From positions 1,116,001-1,180,000 of the forward strand of contig JBBCGQ010000001.1 of the NCBI GenBank assembly GCA_037200845.1: a DNA stretch of 64,000 nucleotides. Reading direction: 5' to 3'. Source of the DNA: Bauldia sp. (lineage in GTDB: Bacteria > Pseudomonadota > Alphaproteobacteria > Rhizobiales > Kaistiaceae). This document shows positions 1 through 8,617 of the stretch, in pieces (the first letter of the stretch is position 1; every line of letters starts with the position of its first letter). The notes under the pieces are model-generated. The model searched no databases. It saw only the letters and a program-made list of their open reading frames with translations, and was not told the origin of the DNA. A program made the position numbers and the translations under genes.

Positions 1-1
1 C

Positions 2-853
2 TTCTCCGGCGCCGTTGCCGAGAAGGTATTCGCCGGTGACGTCGATGCCGCCGAGCAGGAGGCGCTGCGATCGCTGGAGATTGACCCGGTTCGTTCCGGC
101 CATGTCTCGCTGGTCGGCGCCGGCCCCGGCGCCGAGGATCTCCTGACGCTCCGCGCCCAGCGCGCCCTGCAGGAAGCCGACGTCATCGTCTACGACCGCC
201 TCGTGCCCGACGCCGTGGTGGCGCAAGGCCGCCGCGACGCCCGCCGCATCTACGTCGGCAAGGCCAAGGGCGCCCACGCGGTGACTCAGGGAGAGATCAA
301 CGCGCTGATCGTCAACGAGGCCCGCGCCGGCCACCGCGTCGTCCGCCTCAAGTCGGGCGACCCGCTGATCTACGGCCGGGCAGGGGAGGAGATGGCCGCG
401 CTCCGCGCCGCCGGCATCTCGTTCGACATCGTCCCCGGCATCACCGCCGCCTTCGCCGCCGCCGCCGAAGCCGAGATCCCGCTGACGCTGCGCGATTCGT
501 CTTCCTCGCTGGTCTTCGCCACCGGCCACGACGCCGACGGCAACACACTGCCCGACTGGGCCGGCCTCGCGCTCGGCGGCGCCACCGTCGCCGTCTACAT
601 GGGCCGCACGGTTGCCGCCTCGGTTGCCGCGCGCCTGATCGAAGCCGGCATGAAGCCATCGACCCCGGTCGCCGTGATCGAAAACGCATCCCGCAAGGAT
701 CGCCGCGCCTATGCCGGCATCCTCTCCGAGCTGGCGCAAATCGCCGAGCGGCCGGAACTCACCGGCCCCGTGCTGATCCTCGTCGGCGACGTCGTCGCGC
801 AAGGCAACATCGCCGAGGCGCCCGCGCCACTCGCCGAGCTGGTGGCCGCATGA
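2..853 (+). CDS. cysG: Siroheme synthase CysG, C-terminal part (uroporphyrinogen-III C-methyltransferase); 5' truncated by window edge
   Basis: The reading frame is open from base 2, so the start lies outside the window. The visible part begins in the linker after the N-terminal dehydrogenase/ferrochelatase region. It then runs through a complete SUMT domain: SAM-binding VSLVGAGPGAEDLLTLRA, then GDPLIYGRAGEE and VPGITAAFAAAAEAEIPLTLR. SUMT methylates uroporphyrinogen III to precorrin-2, and the fused CysG form continues to siroheme. Siroheme is the prosthetic group of the sulfite reductase encoded just downstream, so the location fits. The residues before the SUMT domain suggest a fused CysG rather than a stand-alone CobA, but the N-terminal domain cannot be seen. 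The stop overlaps a tiny ORF by ATGA. Confidence 0.93.
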   Translation, partial: FSGAVAEKVFAGDVDAAEQEALRSLEIDPVRSGHVSLVGAGPGAEDLLTLRAQRALQEADVIVYDRLVPDAVVAQGRRDARRIYVGKAKGAHAVTQGEINALIVNEARAGHRVVRLKSGDPLIYGRAGEEMAALRAAGISFDIVPGITAAFAAAAEAEIPLTLRDSSSSLVFATGHDADGNTLPDWAGLALGGATVAVYMGRTVAASVAARLIEAGMKPSTPVAVIENASRKDRRAYAGILSELAQIAERPELTGPVLILVGDVVAQGNIAEAPAPLAELVAA

Positions 854-897
854 CCCAAGAGGCGAGGAGCGCCGAAGGCGCGACCGGGACGAAATAA
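850..897 (+). CDS. Possible 15-codon bridging ORF between cysG and the DUF2849 gene
   Basis: An ATG overlaps the cysG stop codon (ATGA). The frame encodes MTQEARSAEGATGTK and ends in TAA, whose last A is the first base of the next gene's ATG (TAATG). It therefore fills the 43-base gap exactly with couplable junctions at both ends. Such a micro-ORF could carry terminating ribosomes from cysG to the next gene. It may equally be chance in GC-rich DNA. No known product. Confidence 0.25.
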   Translation: MTQEARSAEGATGTK

Positions 898-1232
898 TGT
901 TCAAAGCCGCCAAAGAAGGTCCGGCAAAAGTCATCACCGCGAACGATCTCCGCGACGGCCTGGTCGTGTTCCTCGATCACGACGGCGGCTGGACCCACGA
1001 CATCGCGCTCGCCCGCGTCGTCGAGGACGGTCCCGATCTGGATTCCGCGAACGCCTACGCCAAGGCCCAGCACGACGCCCGCATCGTCGTCGAGCCATAC
1101 CCCATCGACGTTGAGGTGAAGGCCGGCATCCCGGTCCCGACGCGGTTGCGCGAAAAGATCCGCGCCGACCGCGGCCCGACCATCGTCTATGGCGAGGCCG
1201 AGGTCGCCAAGATCAGCGGAGCGCGGCAATGA
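897..1232 (+). CDS. DUF2849 domain-containing protein
   Basis: A small soluble protein of 111 residues with no signal peptide or membrane segment. It reads as the DUF2849 family throughout (ITANDLRDGLVVFLDHDG near the N-terminus, IDVEVKAGIPVPTRLREKIR near the C-terminus). DUF2849 proteins recur between cysG and cysI in alphaproteobacterial sulfite-reductase operons. The biochemical role is unknown; a part in siroheme delivery or reductase assembly is a guess from position. The ATG start sits one base into the TAA of the preceding micro-ORF. The stop overlaps another ATG (ATGA at 1229) that opens only a short repeat-containing frame and not cysI. Confidence 0.85.
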   Translation: MFKAAKEGPAKVITANDLRDGLVVFLDHDGGWTHDIALARVVEDGPDLDSANAYAKAQHDARIVVEPYPIDVEVKAGIPVPTRLREKIRADRGPTIVYGEAEVAKISGARQ

Positions 1233-1311
1233 CCGCTGCCCCCTCAGTCGGCTACGCCGACAGCTCCGCCATAAACGGGGGAGCACCGTGCTGCGCCGGT
1301 TCATCCGGATT

Positions 1312-1362
1312 CTCCCCCGCAAGGCGGGGGAGGGGGGACCATGCGAAGCATGGTGGAGGGGG
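1312..1362. repeat. Palindromic intergenic repeat between the DUF2849 gene and cysI
   Basis: Two adjacent hairpins: CTCCCCCGC facing GCGGGGGAG at 1312-1331, and CCATGC facing GCATGG at 1339-1353. There is no T-run, so it is not an intrinsic terminator. It lies inside what would otherwise be a closely spaced operon junction and looks like an inserted repetitive element. Confidence 0.6.
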
Positions 1363-1386
1363 CGCGCGCCCTCGGAGTGGCGGCAA

Positions 1387-3048
1387 ATGTATAGATACGA
1401 CGAATTCGACACCGCCTTCGTCCACGAGCGCGTCGCGCAGTTCCGCGGCCAGGTCGAGCGGCGCCTGTCCGGCGAGATCAGCGAAGACCAGTTCAAGCCG
1501 CTCCGCCTGCAGAACGGCGTCTACCTGCAGCTCCACGCCTACATGCTGCGCATCGCCATTCCATATGGCACGCTGAACCCGCAGCAGATGCGCATGCTGG
1601 CCTTCATCGCGCGCAAGTACGACCGCGGCTACGGCCACTTCACCACGCGCCAGAATCTCCAGTTCCACTGGCCGGCGCTGAAGGACATCCCCGACATCCT
1701 CGAGCATCTGGCGAACGTCGAGATGCACGCCATCCAGACGTCGGGCAACTGCATCCGCAACGTCACCGCCGATCACTTCGCCGGCGCCGCCGCCGACGAG
1801 GTCGTCGACCCGCGCCCGTACGCGGAGATTCTCCGCCAGTGGTCGTCGCTCCACCCGGAGTTCCTGTTCCTGCCGCGCAAGTTCAAGATCGCGGTCACCG
1901 GCTCGGAGCGCGACCGCGCCGCGATCCAGGTCCACGACATCGGCCTGCACGCGAAGCGCAACGACAAGGGCGAGCTGGGCTTCGCCTACTACATCGGCGG
2001 CGGACTTGGCCGCACGCCGATGATCGGCCACCTGATCAACGACTTCCTGCCGGTCGAGGATTTGCTGTCCTACACGGAAGCGGCGCTCCGCGTTTACAAT
2101 CTCTTTGGCCGCCGCGACAACAAGTACAAGGCGCGCATCAAGATCCTCGTCCACGAGACCGGCGCCGCCGAGATCAAGCGCATGGTCGAGGAGGAATGGC
2201 AGCGCATTCGCCACGGCGCTCTCGCGCTGCCCGACGACGAGGTCCACCGCATCGAGTCCTACTTCGCGCTGCCCGCCGGCCTGACGCCGCGCCCGGCGAC
2301 GAGCATCGTCCTCGAGCGCGCCCGCGTGACGAACTCGGCGCTCGCCACCTGGGTCGACCAGAACACGGCGAAGCACCGCATCTCCGGCCACGCGCTGGTC
2401 ACCGTCTCGCTGAAGCCGATCGGCGGCACGCCGGGCGACGCCACCGCCGACCAGATGGACCTGCTCGCCGATCTCGCCGAGCGCTACAGCCAGGGCGAAA
2501 TCCGCGTCAGCCACGAGCAGAACCTGATCCTGCCGCACGTCGCGCTCGACGATCTGCCGGCGCTGCACGAGGCGCTCGCCGCCGCCAATCTCGCGACCGC
2601 CAACGCCGGCCTGGTCACCGACATCATCGCCTGCCCGGGCCTCGATTATTGCGCGCTGGCCAACGCCCGCTCGATCCCGATCGCCCAGCGCATCTCCGAG
2701 CGCTTCGCCGATCAGGCCCGCCAGCAGGAAGTCGGCGACCTCAAGATCAAGATTTCCGGGTGCATCAATGCCTGCGGCCACCACCACGTCGGCCACATCG
2801 GCATCTTGGGCGTCGAGAAGAAGGGCGAGGAGTTCTACCAGATCACGCTCGGCGGCTCCGGCGACGAGACCGCCTCGGTCGGCGAGATCGTCGGCCCCGG
2901 CTTCTCCTCCGACGAGGTCATCGACGCGGTCGAGACCGTCGTCGATACGTACCTGAAGGTGCGCGAGAGCCGCGACGAGAATTTCCTCGCTGCCGTCCGC
3001 CGCGTCGGCATCGCGCCGTTCAAGGAGGCGCTGTATGGCGCCGCTTGA
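1387..3048 (+). CDS. cysI: Nitrite/sulfite reductase, CysI-type hemoprotein
   Basis: A 553-residue siroheme/[4Fe-4S] reductase that performs the six-electron reduction of sulfite to sulfide (or nitrite to ammonia in close relatives). The cluster-siroheme cysteines are C416-x5-C422 (CPGLDYC) and C459-x3-C463 (GCINAC). The N-terminal half carries YLQLHAYMLRIAIPYGTLN and GHFTTRQNLQFHW, conserved in this family. The frame is open further upstream to 1189, but that part crosses a palindromic repeat. The ATG at 1387 follows a GGAG ribosome site with normal spacing and gives the family's usual N-terminus (MYRYDEFD). It overlaps cysH by 14 bases. Context (cysG before, cysH after) favours sulfite as substrate. 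Confidence 0.93.
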   Translation: MYRYDEFDTAFVHERVAQFRGQVERRLSGEISEDQFKPLRLQNGVYLQLHAYMLRIAIPYGTLNPQQMRMLAFIARKYDRGYGHFTTRQNLQFHWPALKDIPDILEHLANVEMHAIQTSGNCIRNVTADHFAGAAADEVVDPRPYAEILRQWSSLHPEFLFLPRKFKIAVTGSERDRAAIQVHDIGLHAKRNDKGELGFAYYIGGGLGRTPMIGHLINDFLPVEDLLSYTEAALRVYNLFGRRDNKYKARIKILVHETGAAEIKRMVEEEWQRIRHGALALPDDEVHRIESYFALPAGLTPRPATSIVLERARVTNSALATWVDQNTAKHRISGHALVTVSLKPIGGTPGDATADQMDLLADLAERYSQGEIRVSHEQNLILPHVALDDLPALHEALAAANLATANAGLVTDIIACPGLDYCALANARSIPIAQRISERFADQARQQEVGDLKIKISGCINACGHHHVGHIGILGVEKKGEEFYQITLGGSGDETASVGEIVGPGFSSDEVIDAVETVVDTYLKVRESRDENFLAAVRRVGIAPFKEALYGAA

Positions 3049-3787
3049 CGCACTCGCTCGCGTCGCCGAGCCGGAGGCCTTCGCGCCGCCCGACGTCGGC
3101 ACGCTGAACGCGCTTCACGGCAGCCGCGGCGCCGAGGGCATCATCGACTTCGCCGCGCACGAGCTGTTCCCCGGCCGCATCGCGCTGGTCTCGAGCTTCG
3201 GTGCCGAGTCGGCCGTGCTGCTCAGCCTCGTGGCCGAAGTGGATCGCAGCCTGCCGGTCGTTTTCCTCGACACCGGCAAGCTGTTCGCCGAGACGATCGC
3301 CTACCGCCATTCGCTCGCCGACCATCTCGGCCTCACCGACGTGCGGACCATCATCCCGGATCCCGATCGCCTCGCCGCCGGCGATCCGCACGGCGCGCTG
3401 TGGATGACCAACCCCGATCTCTGCTGCCACTATCGCAAGACAGAGCCGCTCAACCGCGCGCTCTCCGGTTTTGACGCCTGGTTCACCGGTCGCAAGCGGT
3501 TCCAGAACCGCGTCCGCGCCGAGCTGCCGGTCTTCGAGGCCGACGGCGACCGCATCAAGGTCAACCCGCTGGTCAACTGGTCGAGCGACGACCTCAAGGC
3601 GTACACGGCGAAGCACGCGCTCCCAGAGCACCCGCTGGTCGCCAAGGGCTTCCTGTCGATCGGCTGCGTCCCGTGCACGACCAAGGTCGCCCCGGGCGAG
3701 GACCCGCGCGCCGGCCGCTGGCGCGGCCTCGGCAAGATCGAGTGCGGCATCCACACCGACCTCGAAATCGACGGCAGCGGCATCTGA
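3035..3787 (+). CDS. cysH: Assimilatory adenylyl-sulfate (APS/PAPS) reductase CysH
   Basis: A 250-residue cytosolic enzyme that reduces APS (or PAPS) to sulfite, the substrate of CysI. It has the PP-loop region SSFGAESAVLLSLVAEV near residue 55 and the catalytic C-terminal ECGIH motif (Cys237). It also has the paired cysteines C130-C131 and C211-x2-C214 that bind a [4Fe-4S] cluster in the plant/bacterial APS-reductase type and are missing from the enteric PAPS reductases. APS is therefore the more likely substrate. The start lies inside the end of cysI (14-base overlap), implying translational coupling. No sulfate adenylyltransferase (cysD/cysN) is visible in the window. Confidence 0.93.
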   Translation: MAPLDALARVAEPEAFAPPDVGTLNALHGSRGAEGIIDFAAHELFPGRIALVSSFGAESAVLLSLVAEVDRSLPVVFLDTGKLFAETIAYRHSLADHLGLTDVRTIIPDPDRLAAGDPHGALWMTNPDLCCHYRKTEPLNRALSGFDAWFTGRKRFQNRVRAELPVFEADGDRIKVNPLVNWSSDDLKAYTAKHALPEHPLVAKGFLSIGCVPCTTKVAPGEDPRAGRWRGLGKIECGIHTDLEIDGSGI

Positions 3788-3836
3788 TTTTCACGCTGCC
3801 TGTCGCTTGCCGCATGCTCCCCGATGAAATACTCAC

Positions 3837-3918
3837 GTGTCGTCCCCGCGAAGGCGGGGACCCAGTACACACGGAACGGGCGGCGTTTACTGGGTCCCCG
3901 CCTGCGCGGGGACGACAA
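3837..3918. repeat. Family C palindromic repeat (CCCCGC...GCGGGG), paired
   Basis: Two inverted copies, each itself a hairpin (CCCCGCGAAGGCGGGG and CCCCGCCTGCGCGGGG), flank a short spacer and form one long imperfect palindrome ending in GTCGTCCCC/GGGGACGAC. It lies in the cysH-DUF934 gap. Related copies occur at 6796, 18788, 43904 and, inside a gene, at 42441. There is no T-tract. Confidence 0.7.
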
Positions 3919-3940
3919 TGATGGGAATGCGAGCACGGTA

Positions 3941-4450
3941 ATGCCCCTCTGGAAATCCGGCGCCTTCGTCGACGACCCTTGGCAGATCGTCCCCGACGAT
4001 CAGCCCGTGCCCGCCGACGTGCCCGCGATCCTGACGCTGAAGCGCTGGCGCGAGAACCGCGACACGCTGCAGACGCGCAATGCGCCGATCGGCCTGCAGA
4101 TCGACCCCGGTAACGACTGGAGCGACATCGTCCCCGATCTGCCGCGCTTCCCGGTTGTGGTGGTGACGATCCCGAAATATGCCGACGGCCGCGCCTTCTC
4201 GATCGCCCGGCTGCTGCGCGAGCGCGACGGCTACAAGGGGGAGATCCGCGCGGCCGGCAACTACATCATCGACCAGGTGCCCTACATGGCCCGTGTCGGC
4301 ATCGACGCGTATCTCACCGCCGATCCGCACGTCATCAAGGCGTTCGACGAGCACCTCTGGCCCGAGGTGCCGCACTACCTCCAGCCGGCCTGGTCCGGCG
4401 ACGGCGAGGTTCCCGCCGGCACGCGCCCTTGGATCAGGAAGCGGACGTAG
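3941..4450 (+). CDS. DUF934 domain-containing protein (last gene of the sulfite-reduction cluster)
   Basis: A 169-residue soluble protein of the DUF934/COG3749 family, whose members are regularly encoded after cysI or cysH in proteobacteria and are annotated as oxidoreductase-associated. Conserved stretches are visible: APIGLQIDPGNDW, VVTIPKYADGRAFSIARLLRER and RAAGNYIIDQVPYMARVGID. No cofactor motif is obvious. The frame stays open upstream to 3824, but that part runs through the palindromic repeat. The ATG at 3941 gives the family-typical MPLWKSGAF start. The function is not established; a role in sulfite reduction is inferred from context only. Confidence 0.85.
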   Translation: MPLWKSGAFVDDPWQIVPDDQPVPADVPAILTLKRWRENRDTLQTRNAPIGLQIDPGNDWSDIVPDLPRFPVVVVTIPKYADGRAFSIARLLRERDGYKGEIRAAGNYIIDQVPYMARVGIDAYLTADPHVIKAFDEHLWPEVPHYLQPAWSGDGEVPAGTRPWIRKRT

Positions 4451-4487
4451 TCTCCACTACGCTTTGTTCCGGCGCCTCATCCCCTAG

Positions 4488-4590
4488 CTGTCATCCCCCG
4501 GCTTGACCGGGGGACCACGCGCAGCAAGCGCATCAGAGCGTCTTGAAACTGGTCCTCCGGTCGACGCTTCGTGCCGCCGAAGGATGACAG
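4488..4590. repeat. Family B repeat (CTGTCATCC...GGATGACAG), variant copy
   Basis: Terminal inverted repeats CTGTCATCC and GGATGACAG enclose about 85 bases with a GGTCCTCCGGTCG core. It is the same type as the copies at 18907-19023 and 40029-40157, but its left half diverges (CCCCGGCTTGACCGGGG). Like the others it resembles a small non-coding palindromic element. Confidence 0.6.
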
Positions 4591-4627
4591 CGTAGGAGTG
4601 CGCCGTCCCGGTAGAGGAGGACAGACA

Positions 4628-4774
4628 CCCCTCCCCAAAACGCCTTCGGCGTTTTGACCCTCCCACAAGGGGAGGGTTCATCCTTGTTGGACTAGCTAGC
4701 TCCCCCCAAACTCCGCTTGAGCCCTCCCCTTGTGGGAGGGCCAAAACCGCAACGCGGTTTTGGGGAGGGGTGTG
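4628..4774. repeat. Two family A repeats in inverted orientation
   Basis: Family A is a roughly 52-base unit made of CCCTCCCCTTGTGGGAGGG, a hairpin such as CAAAACCGC..GCGGTTTTG, then GGGGAGGGGTGT. One copy is at 4628-4680 and a second, oppositely oriented, at 4722-4774. The 352-base gap between the DUF934 gene and edd (4451-4802) holds this pair and a family B repeat; I see no gene in it. Confidence 0.7.
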
Positions 4775-4802
4775 CCTCCTCCGCGCGGAGTGGGAGGCGC
4801 CG

Positions 4803-6618
4803 CTACAGCACCCCGGCGCCCAGCTCCGCCGGCTTCGCATTCGCCCGGAACATCGCGAACAGCTCCCGCCCCATGCCGAACTGGTTGCCGGCGAGGTTGG
4901 GCGCGGTCGGCGCCCGCGCCGCGAGGTCGGCAGGGTTGGCGAGCACCTCGAGGATGCCTTTCTGCGCATCGACGCGCACGACGTCGCCGTCGCGCAGCCG
5001 CGCCAGCATGCCGCCTTCGGCCGCCTCCGGCGTGACGTGGATCGCCGCCGGCACCTTGCCGGAGGCGCCCGACATGCGGCCGTCGGTGACCAGCGCCACC
5101 TTGAAGCCCTTGTCCTGCAGCACGCCCAGCGTCGGCGTCAGCTTGTGCAGCTCCGGCATGCCGTTGGCGCGCGGCCCCTGGAAGCGGATGACCGCGACGA
5201 AATCCTTGTTGAGCCGCCCGGCGCGGAAGGCTTCGCGGAGCGCCTCCTGCGAATCGAACACCATGGCCGGCGCCTCGACCACCTGATGTTCGGTCGCGAC
5301 CGCCGAAATCTTGATGACCGCGCGGGCCCATGTTGCCGGAGAGCAGGCGGATGCCGCCCTCGGGCAGGAACGCCTTCTTCACCGGCGCCAGCACCTTCTC
5401 GTTCTTGCTCTTCTTCGCGCTTTCGACCCAGACGATCTCGTCGCCGGCGCCCATCGTCGGCTCGGTCAGGTAACCGCGCAGCCCCCGTGCCCCACACAGT
5501 CTTCACGTCGTCATGCAGCAGACCGGCGCCGATCAGTTCGCGCATCAGGAACTGCATGCCGCCCGCCTGGTGGAACGCGTTCACGTCCTCCGTTCCGTTC
5601 GGATAGACGCGTGCGAGCAGCGGCACGGCCTCGGAGATGTCGTGGAAATCGTCCCACGTCAGGTTGATGCCGGCGGCGCGCGCGATCGCGACGAGGTGGA
5701 GGGTGTGGTTGGTCGATCCGCCGGTCGCGTTCAGCCCGACGACGCCGTTGACGATGGTGCGCTCGTCGACCACCTGGCCGACCGGCGTGTACTCGTTGCC
5801 GAGCGCGGTGATCGCCAGCGCCCGCTTGGTCGCCGCCCTGGTCAGCGCATCGCGGAGCGGCGTGTTCGGATTGACGAACGAGGCGCCGGGCAGGTGCAGG
5901 CCCATGATCTCCATCAGCATCTGGTTGCTGTTGGCCGTGCCGTAGAAGGTGCACGTGCCTGGCGCGTGGTACGACTTCGCCTCGACGTCGAGGAGCTGCT
6001 CGCGGGTGATCTTCTTCTCGGCGTAAAGCTGCCGCGCCTTGGAGCGTTCCGGGTTGGACAGGCCGGAGGGCATCGGTCCGGCCGGGATGAACACCGCCGG
6101 GATGTGGCCGAAGGTCAGCGCCGCGATCATCAGGCCGGGCACGATCTTGTCGCAGATGCCGAGATAGACGGCCGAGTCGAACATGTCGTGCGACAGGCCG
6201 ACGCCGGCCGCCATCGCGATCGTGTCGCGCGAGAACAGCGACAGCTCCATGCCGGTCTGCCCCTGCGTGACGCCGTCGCACATCGCCGGCACGCCGCCCG
6301 CGACCTGCGCCGTGCCGCCGGCCTTGCGCGCGCCTCACGGATGATCTCGGGGAAGCGTTCGTACGGCTGATGCGCCGACAGCATGTCGTTGTAGGCCGTG
6401 ATGACGCCGAGGTTGGGCGCGTTCGCCGCCCGCAGCACCGCCTTGTCGCTCGGCCCGCACCCGGCAAAGCCGTGCGCCAGGTTGGAGCAGGAGAGGTGCC
6501 CACGCCGCACGCGATGCTCCGCCGCCGACTGGATGCGTTCGAGGTAGGCGCCGCGCGTTGCCTGGCTGCGCCGCGCCAGCCGCTCCGTCACCTCGCCGAT
6601 GCGCGCGTTGATGCTCAT
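4803..6618 (-). pseudogene. edd: 6-phosphogluconate dehydratase Edd, reading frame broken by three single-base indels
   Basis: Edd dehydrates 6-phosphogluconate to KDPG in the Entner-Doudoroff pathway. The whole protein is recognisable (N-terminus MSINARIGEVTERLARRS, Fe-S region [12 protein letters not shown]-terminal [18 protein letters not shown]) but is spread over three frames. Shifts occur near 6326-6333 (one base missing in GAGGC/GCGCGC), at 5482-5486 (one extra C in a run of five) and at 5324-5326 (one extra G). Correcting them gives 605 codons, i.e. a 604-residue protein of normal length with no in-frame stop. The ATG at 6618 follows AAGGAG. Either the sequence carries indel errors or the gene is very recently inactivated; the conserved residues between shifts favour errors. 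Confidence 0.85.
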
Positions 6619-6795
6619 GATTCTTCTCCTTGCGACGCCGGGAGGGGCGCCGCGTTTCCGAGTCTTAAACTGGAATAGAACTCGACCATTTCTACCGGCA
6701 ACGCGACATCTTTGCGACGCGGTCGGCGCTCAAACTTAAAGCGCACCGTGCTCACGGCTTCATCCGCCCGCTTCGAGAGCAGCAACTCCAAACTC

Positions 6796-6897
6796 CGCTT
6801 CCCCCCGCGAAAGCGGGGGCCAGGTGCCGCGTACGTGCACCGATGGCGAGCTTCGCCGCGCTACCTGAATCCCCGCTTTCGCGGGGAAAGCGGGGAG
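6796..6897. repeat. Family C palindromic repeat pair upstream of edd
   Basis: CCCCCGCGAAAGCGGGGG at 6801-6819 and CCCCGCTTTCGCGGGG near 6870-6886 are separated by about 50 bases, and the element ends in CCGCTT/AAGCGG. It occupies the middle of the 313-base zwf-edd gap, where a pgl gene would often be found; no ORF of that type is present. Confidence 0.65.
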
Positions 6898-6931
6898 GCG
6901 ACTGCCGGCCTGCCTCAAACCCAAACGCGGC

Positions 6932-8400
6932 CTAATCCGTATCGTCGTGCCAGGTCCGCCCATCGCGCTCGATCAGCGCGATCGACGCGGTCGGTCCCCA
7001 GGTGCCGGCCGGATAAGGCTTCGGCGCCTCGCGCGACTTGTCCAGGCGTTGGCGATCGGGTCGATCCACGCCCACGCGGCTTCCACCTCGTCGCGCCGCA
7101 TGAACAGCGTCTGGTTGCCGCGGATGACGTCGAGGATCAGCCGCTCGTACGCGTCCGGCGAGCGCGCGCCGAAAGCTTCGGCGAAGCTGATGTCGAGGGG
7201 AACGTAGCGGAGCCGCATCCCCCCCGGGCCCGGATCCTTGATCATGATCCACAGCTTCACGCCTTCGTCGGGCTGGATGCGCAGGACCAGGCGATTGGCC
7301 TCGATGCCGCCGGCGCCCGCATCGAAGATCGAATGCGGGATGGCGCGGAAGGTAATGACGATCTCCGACTGCCGGATCGGCAGCCGCTTGCCGGTGCGCA
7401 CGTAGAACGGCACGCCCGCCCAGCGCCAGTTGCTGATCTCGGCCTTGAGCGCGATGAACGATTCGGTCGTCGAGTTCGGATTCTCGACCTCGGTCGTATA
7501 GGCCGCCATGTTGCCGGCGGCGCGATACTGCCCGCGCACGATTGACTGGTTGATGGTCGCCTCGTCGATCGGCTTCAGCGCGCGCAACACCTTCAGCTTC
7601 TCGTCGCGCACGCCGTCCGCGTCCATGTGCGTCGGCGCTTCCATCGCGACCAGACACAGAAGCTGCATCAGGTGGTTCTGCATCATGTCGCGCAGCGCGC
7701 CGGAATGGTCGTAGTAGCCGCCGCGCCCCTCGACGCCGATCGACTCGGCGACCGTGATCTGCACGTGGTCGATGTGCGCCGCGTTCCACAACGGCTCGAA
7801 CAGCGCGTTGGCGAAGCGCAGCGCCATCAGGTTCTGCACCGTCTCTTTGCCGAGGTAATGATCGATGCGGTAGATCTGGCTTTCGCTGAACACCTTGCCG
7901 ACCGCGTCGTTCACTTCCTTGGCCGAGGCGAGGTCGTGCCCGATGGGCTTCTCGATGATGACGCGTGTCTTGGGCGTCACCAGGCCATGCGCGCCGAGCT
8001 TCTCCGAGATCGGCCCGAACAGCTCCGGCGCGACCGCCAGGTAGAAGGCCCGGATGCGATCCTCGCCCGGCTTGAGCAGCGCCTTGAGCTCGTCCCACCC
8101 GGCTTCCGCCAGGGCATCGACCGGCGCAAAGTGCAGCCGGTGCAGAAACGTCTCGAGCACCGCCGGGTCGTCGCGATCGCCGGCGCTGACGAACTGCTCC
8201 AGCGCCTTCTTGGTCGCGTCGCGATATTCCGCATCGCTCATCGCGCGCCGCGAAACGCCGACGATCCGCGCCACGGTCGGGATCTGCCCGTCGCGATGGC
8301 GGTGATAGAGGGCGGGCAGGAGCTTCCGGTAGGCGAGGTCGCCAGAACCGCCGAAGACGATGATATCGAACGGCTCGACGGCAATAATCCGGCTGGTCAT
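6932..8400 (-). pseudogene. zwf: Glucose-6-phosphate dehydrogenase Zwf with one frameshift near the C-terminus
   Basis: Zwf oxidises glucose 6-phosphate to 6-phosphogluconolactone with NAD(P)+. It has the N-terminal Rossmann region [20 protein letters not shown] and the active-site motif [10 protein letters not shown]. After DPIANAW the frame shifts at 7042-7043 (a C missing on the + strand). The expected ending, [19 protein letters not shown] to WHDDTD, continues in another frame to a stop at 6932. Restoring one base gives 489 residues, the usual length. As written, the open frame instead ends in a basic tail. The ATG at 8400 is preceded by GGAG; an upstream GTG at 8427 is less likely. Confidence 0.87.
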
Positions 8401-8617
8401 GAGATAAAGTCGCTCCAGGGCGGCCACGGGAGTTGCGGCGCCGGGTGTTTACACCGGCGCGGCGTCTTTTGGCAGGGGGATCATGCTCCCGCCAAGGTGA
8501 CAAAATCGTTGCAAACTCCGGGCCGACCACCCTGCCTGCCGCCTGATTTCCGTCATTCAGGTGGCGTTCACTCTGTTGCTGGCAAGACGGCGCAGCATCT
8601 CGCGGAGGGTGAAGTCG

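Noticed and set aside
1252-3102. A 616-codon minus-strand frame over cysI
   Set aside because: Antisense frame; cysI on the plus strand has all family motifs and cofactor cysteines.
5324-5486. Programmed ribosomal frameshifting in edd
   Set aside because: Three separate shifts of both signs, with no slippery heptamer or conserved stimulator, do not fit programmed frameshifting. Indel error or decay is simpler.
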